Source: an uncultured Bacteroides sp.
GTDB lineage: Bacteria > Bacteroidota > Bacteroidia > Bacteroidales > Bacteroidaceae
NCBI GenBank assembly: GCA_949294185.1
Contig: CASFGA010000006.1
Span: 1 to 64,000, forward strand
Reading direction: 5' to 3'
Length of the DNA: 64,000 nucleotides
Made by a program: the position numbers and the translations under genes. Of this stretch, positions 61,616 through 64,000 are shown one piece after another. Position 1 is the first letter of the stretch. Each line of letters starts with the position of its first letter. Below the pieces are notes generated by a model that was not told the origin of the DNA, did not search any database, and saw only the letters and a program-made list of their open reading frames with translations.

Positions 61616-64000
61616 ATGAGATATTACAGTAGGGCTATGTTGGTAGCCTTGGCAGCGCTTTGTCTGAATGTATCCGCTTATTCGCAGGATATATCCTTGA
61701 AAGTAAGCAATGTAACAGTTAAAGAGGCGATAGAGCAGCTTCATAAAGCTACGGGTTATTCGTTTGTTTTCTCATCGTCAGATCTTGATACGAATAAGCG
61801 TGTGACTGTATCGGCAAACAATGCCACCATACAGGAGGTTGTCGGTCAGATATTGAAGGGGCAGAAAGGGATTGACTATGAAATCCGAGACAATAAAATT
61901 GTCATAAAGAAGACTCGTGGCATTTCTTCTTCACAGCAAGATGCCGGTAAGGTTACAGGTCATGTGGTGGACGCTTCGGGTACACCTGTTATAGGCGCTA
62001 CAATCATGGAAAAGGGTACTTCTAACGGTACTATTACCGATTATGACGGTAACTTTATTCTTGAAGTGTCAGGTAATGCAACTCTTGAAGTTTCTTACAT
62101 CGGTTATAAACCACAGGAGTTCAATAATGTAGTAGGAAAGAATCTGACTATTGTTTTAAAGGAAGATACGGAAGTGCTCGATGAAGTCGTGGTTGTTGGT
62201 TATGGTATTCAGAAAAAGTCGGATTTGACTGGTTCTGTATCTAATGTAAAGTCGGAAAAGTTGTTGGAGCGTCCTGCTACGACAGTAGAACAGGCGCTTG
62301 CCGGTAGGGTAGCCGGAGTAAATGTAAGTACTAATTCCGGTCGTCCGGGTGGGCGTACCAATATCCAGATACGTGGATATAGTTCAATCAATGCAAGCAG
62401 TACACCGCTTTATGTAGTTGATGGAATTATTTGGCAGGGAGGAGGTCTTGATGCGATCAATCCTAATGATATCGAAAGTATTGATGTGTTGAAAGACGCT
62501 TCATCAACGGCTATTTACGGAACGAGAGGTTCTAATGGTGTAATCATCATTACTACGAAAAAGGGGAAGAAAGGAGAAAGGCCGAGAATCAGTTATGATG
62601 CAAATTTTACGGTAAATACGTTGGCTCGTAAAATAGATGTGTTGAATTCGGAAGAATTCATGCAGATATGGGAGACCGGTTATAATAATGCGGCGAAGTT
62701 TGATCCTACCGGATGGGCTTCGGGCAAGTATGACAAATATAATCCTGCTACGGTACGTGAACAGTATAAGGTGGGAAATACTTACGGAAATCGTGAGTTG
62801 TTTGATGCAAGTGGGAATCCGCTGTATGACACGGACTGGCAGGATGTGGCAACACGCACTTCTATTAGTCAGAGCCATAATCTTTCTCTTACCGGAGGAT
62901 CTGAAAGAACTTCATACGGGTTGTTCCTCAATTATACAGATGATGAAGGAATCTTGGAGACTACTTATAAGAAACGTTTTTCTGGTCGTTTGAATCTTGA
63001 TACCAAGGTTACAGACTGGCTGACGGTGGGAGCGATGTTTAGTTATAGTGATATACGTGAACGCCTTCAAGACCAGGAACAGGGTTCGGGCAATATGCCG
63101 CGGGCAATGCTTGAGGCGGCACCGATCATTCCGGAGCGGTATCCGGATGGTACGGTAGCGCGTCTGTCAGATTTTGCCGGACTTGAAGTGGCAGACACCC
63201 CGACCAACCTGATGGACTTGAAGTGGCAGCAAAAGACAGCATTGTTCAATGGAAATGCTTATGCTAATTTCAAAATAGCGAAGGGGCTTGAATTTAAGAC
63301 AACGATAGGGGTTTCAAATACTGATTGGAGGGAATTTATATTTTCACCTACTACGGTAAACTTGCGTAGTACTTTTGGAAAAAACAGGGCAAGCCTGTAT
63401 ACAGAACGCCGTCGTTTCTGGCAATGGGAAAATCATCTAACTTATAATACGGTGATTAAAGATATTCATGCTTTGAATGTAATGGCTGGTATTGAATATC
63501 AAAAGTATCATCAGTTGAGATATGAATCTGATGCAAAAGATTTGTCGGATGACTTCTTCCAATGGAATAATTTGGGACAAGCGCAGACGCAGAGCATCGC
63601 ATCATCTGCATACGGTTGGCAGATGGCATCTTATTTTGCAAGAGTCAACTATACTTTGCAAAACAAGTATTTGTTTACTGTGACAGGACGTGCCGATGGC
63701 TCATCAAAATTCGGTGCGAACAATCGTTATGCGTTTTTCCCTTCTGCCGCATTGGGGTGGCGTATCAGTGAAGAAAAGTTTATGGAGTCAACAAGAGACT
63801 GGTTGTCTTATTTGAAACTGAGATTTAGTTACGGACTAACCGGTAATTCTGATATAGGTCAGTACAGGTCTTTGCCTATGCTTGGTTCTACAAACTATGT
63901 ATTCGGTGGAAACAGGGCTCCGGGCATAACTATTGGTGAATTGGCAAATCCTGACCTGAAATGGGAAAAAACCGCACAGTATGACCTTGGATTTGATTTA
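61616..64000 (+). CDS. SusC-type TonB-dependent receptor, N-terminal part (runs off the window)
   Basis: The frame is open from the ATG at 61616 to the window edge (795 codons). A signal peptide (MRYYSRAMLVALAALCLNVS, AYSQ) is followed by an STN domain (about 25-100, VKEAIEQLHKATGYSFVFSS, VTVSANNATIQEVVGQILKG), a carboxypeptidase-regulatory-like domain (VVDASGTPVIGATIMEKGTS, about 115-185), the SusC-signature plug (VLDEVVVVGYGIQKKSDLTG, VNVSTNSGRPGGRTNIQIRG, DPN-like NPNDIESIDVLKDASSTAIY) and the start of the barrel. The STN domain matches control by the ECF/FecR pair just upstream. It imports oligosaccharides with a SusD lipoprotein that should lie beyond the edge. The substrate cannot be told. 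Confidence 0.95.
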   Translation, partial: MRYYSRAMLVALAALCLNVSAYSQDISLKVSNVTVKEAIEQLHKATGYSFVFSSSDLDTNKRVTVSANNATIQEVVGQILKGQKGIDYEIRDNKIVIKKTRGISSSQQDAGKVTGHVVDASGTPVIGATIMEKGTSNGTITDYDGNFILEVSGNATLEVSYIGYKPQEFNNVVGKNLTIVLKEDTEVLDEVVVVGYGIQKKSDLTGSVSNVKSEKLLERPATTVEQALAGRVAGVNVSTNSGRPGGRTNIQIRGYSSINASSTPLYVVDGIIWQGGGLDAINPNDIESIDVLKDASSTAIYGTRGSNGVIIITTKKGKKGERPRISYDANFTVNTLARKIDVLNSEEFMQIWETGYNNAAKFDPTGWASGKYDKYNPATVREQYKVGNTYGNRELFDASGNPLYDTDWQDVATRTSISQSHNLSLTGGSERTSYGLFLNYTDDEGILETTYKKRFSGRLNLDTKVTDWLTVGAMFSYSDIRERLQDQEQGSGNMPRAMLEAAPIIPERYPDGTVARLSDFAGLEVADTPTNLMDLKWQQKTALFNGNAYANFKIAKGLEFKTTIGVSNTDWREFIFSPTTVNLRSTFGKNRASLYTERRRFWQWENHLTYNTVIKDIHALNVMAGIEYQKYHQLRYESDAKDLSDDFFQWNNLGQAQTQSIASSAYGWQMASYFARVNYTLQNKYLFTVTGRADGSSKFGANNRYAFFPSAALGWRISEEKFMESTRDWLSYLKLRFSYGLTGNSDIGQYRSLPMLGSTNYVFGGNRAPGITIGELANPDLKWEKTAQYDLGFDL

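Overview
The window is a Bacteroidota chromosome segment, most likely from the Bacteroides/Phocaeicola group of gut bacteria. Several things point there: a SusC-type TonB-dependent receptor behind an ECF sigma/FecR pair, two GH97 glycosidases, type III glutamine synthetase, DapL, 2-oxoacid:ferredoxin oxidoreductase, NigD-like and DUF6242-type lipoproteins, and repeated promoters with a TAnnTTTG -7 box instead of a sigma70 -10 box. The coding DNA is fairly GC-rich. The stretch from about 53.0 to 56.4 kb is clearly more AT-rich and looks acquired. No species is named because nothing here fixes it.

Layout. 1-7.7 kb: 3' part of a frameshifted GH97 gene, a rhodanese lipoprotein, a NigD-like lipoprotein, an acyltransferase, then PASTA protein/rluD/ddl. 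After these comes a PqqD-like (RRE-fold) protein whose gene overlaps that of a short Cys-containing protein with a leader-like start. 8-23 kb: a nitrogen assimilation block, all on the minus strand, in two units. One is outer-membrane barrel - PII - amtB - glnN. The other is gltB - gltD - asnB - dapF - dapL, which ends at a strong terminator. 23-33.5 kb: mnmA, an EFR1-type ferredoxin, ruvB, a flippase, a DEAD-box helicase, a small membrane protein, a CPBP protease and an intact GH97. 33.6-36 kb: a self-contained mini-transcript encoding 29 residues, a sialate O-acetylesterase and two tRNAs. 36-42 kb: prmC-recX-comF and pyrE-SRPBCC-argH, with ribD divergent. 42-49 kb: the envelope operon DUF6242 lipoprotein - uppS - bamA - two ompH - murI.

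49-56.4 kb is the accessory region. It holds an 18-bp perfect inverted repeat, a gutted nucleotide-sugar decarboxylase gene, a C39-peptidase ABC exporter with an HlyD partner, two beta-propeller lipoproteins (one frameshifted in a T8 run), a broken IS5-family transposase and a second long inverted repeat. 56.4-64 kb: korB/korA, tRNA-Arg(CCT), then ECF sigma factor, FecR-type anti-sigma factor and the start of a SusC receptor, which opens a glycan-utilisation locus running off the right edge.

How it works together. PII/AmtB/GlnN take in and fix ammonium, GltBD turns glutamine into glutamate, and AsnB, DapL and DapF spend that nitrogen on asparagine, lysine and peptidoglycan precursors. MurI and Ddl elsewhere in the window feed the same wall pathway.

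The most interesting candidates for undescribed biology are the PqqD-like/short-protein pair (6792-7626), the 29-codon transcript unit (33620-33895) and the C39 exporter neighbourhood. Three genes carry apparent one-base indels, two of them in homopolymers of 7 and 8 bases. Assembly error must be excluded before reading biology into them.
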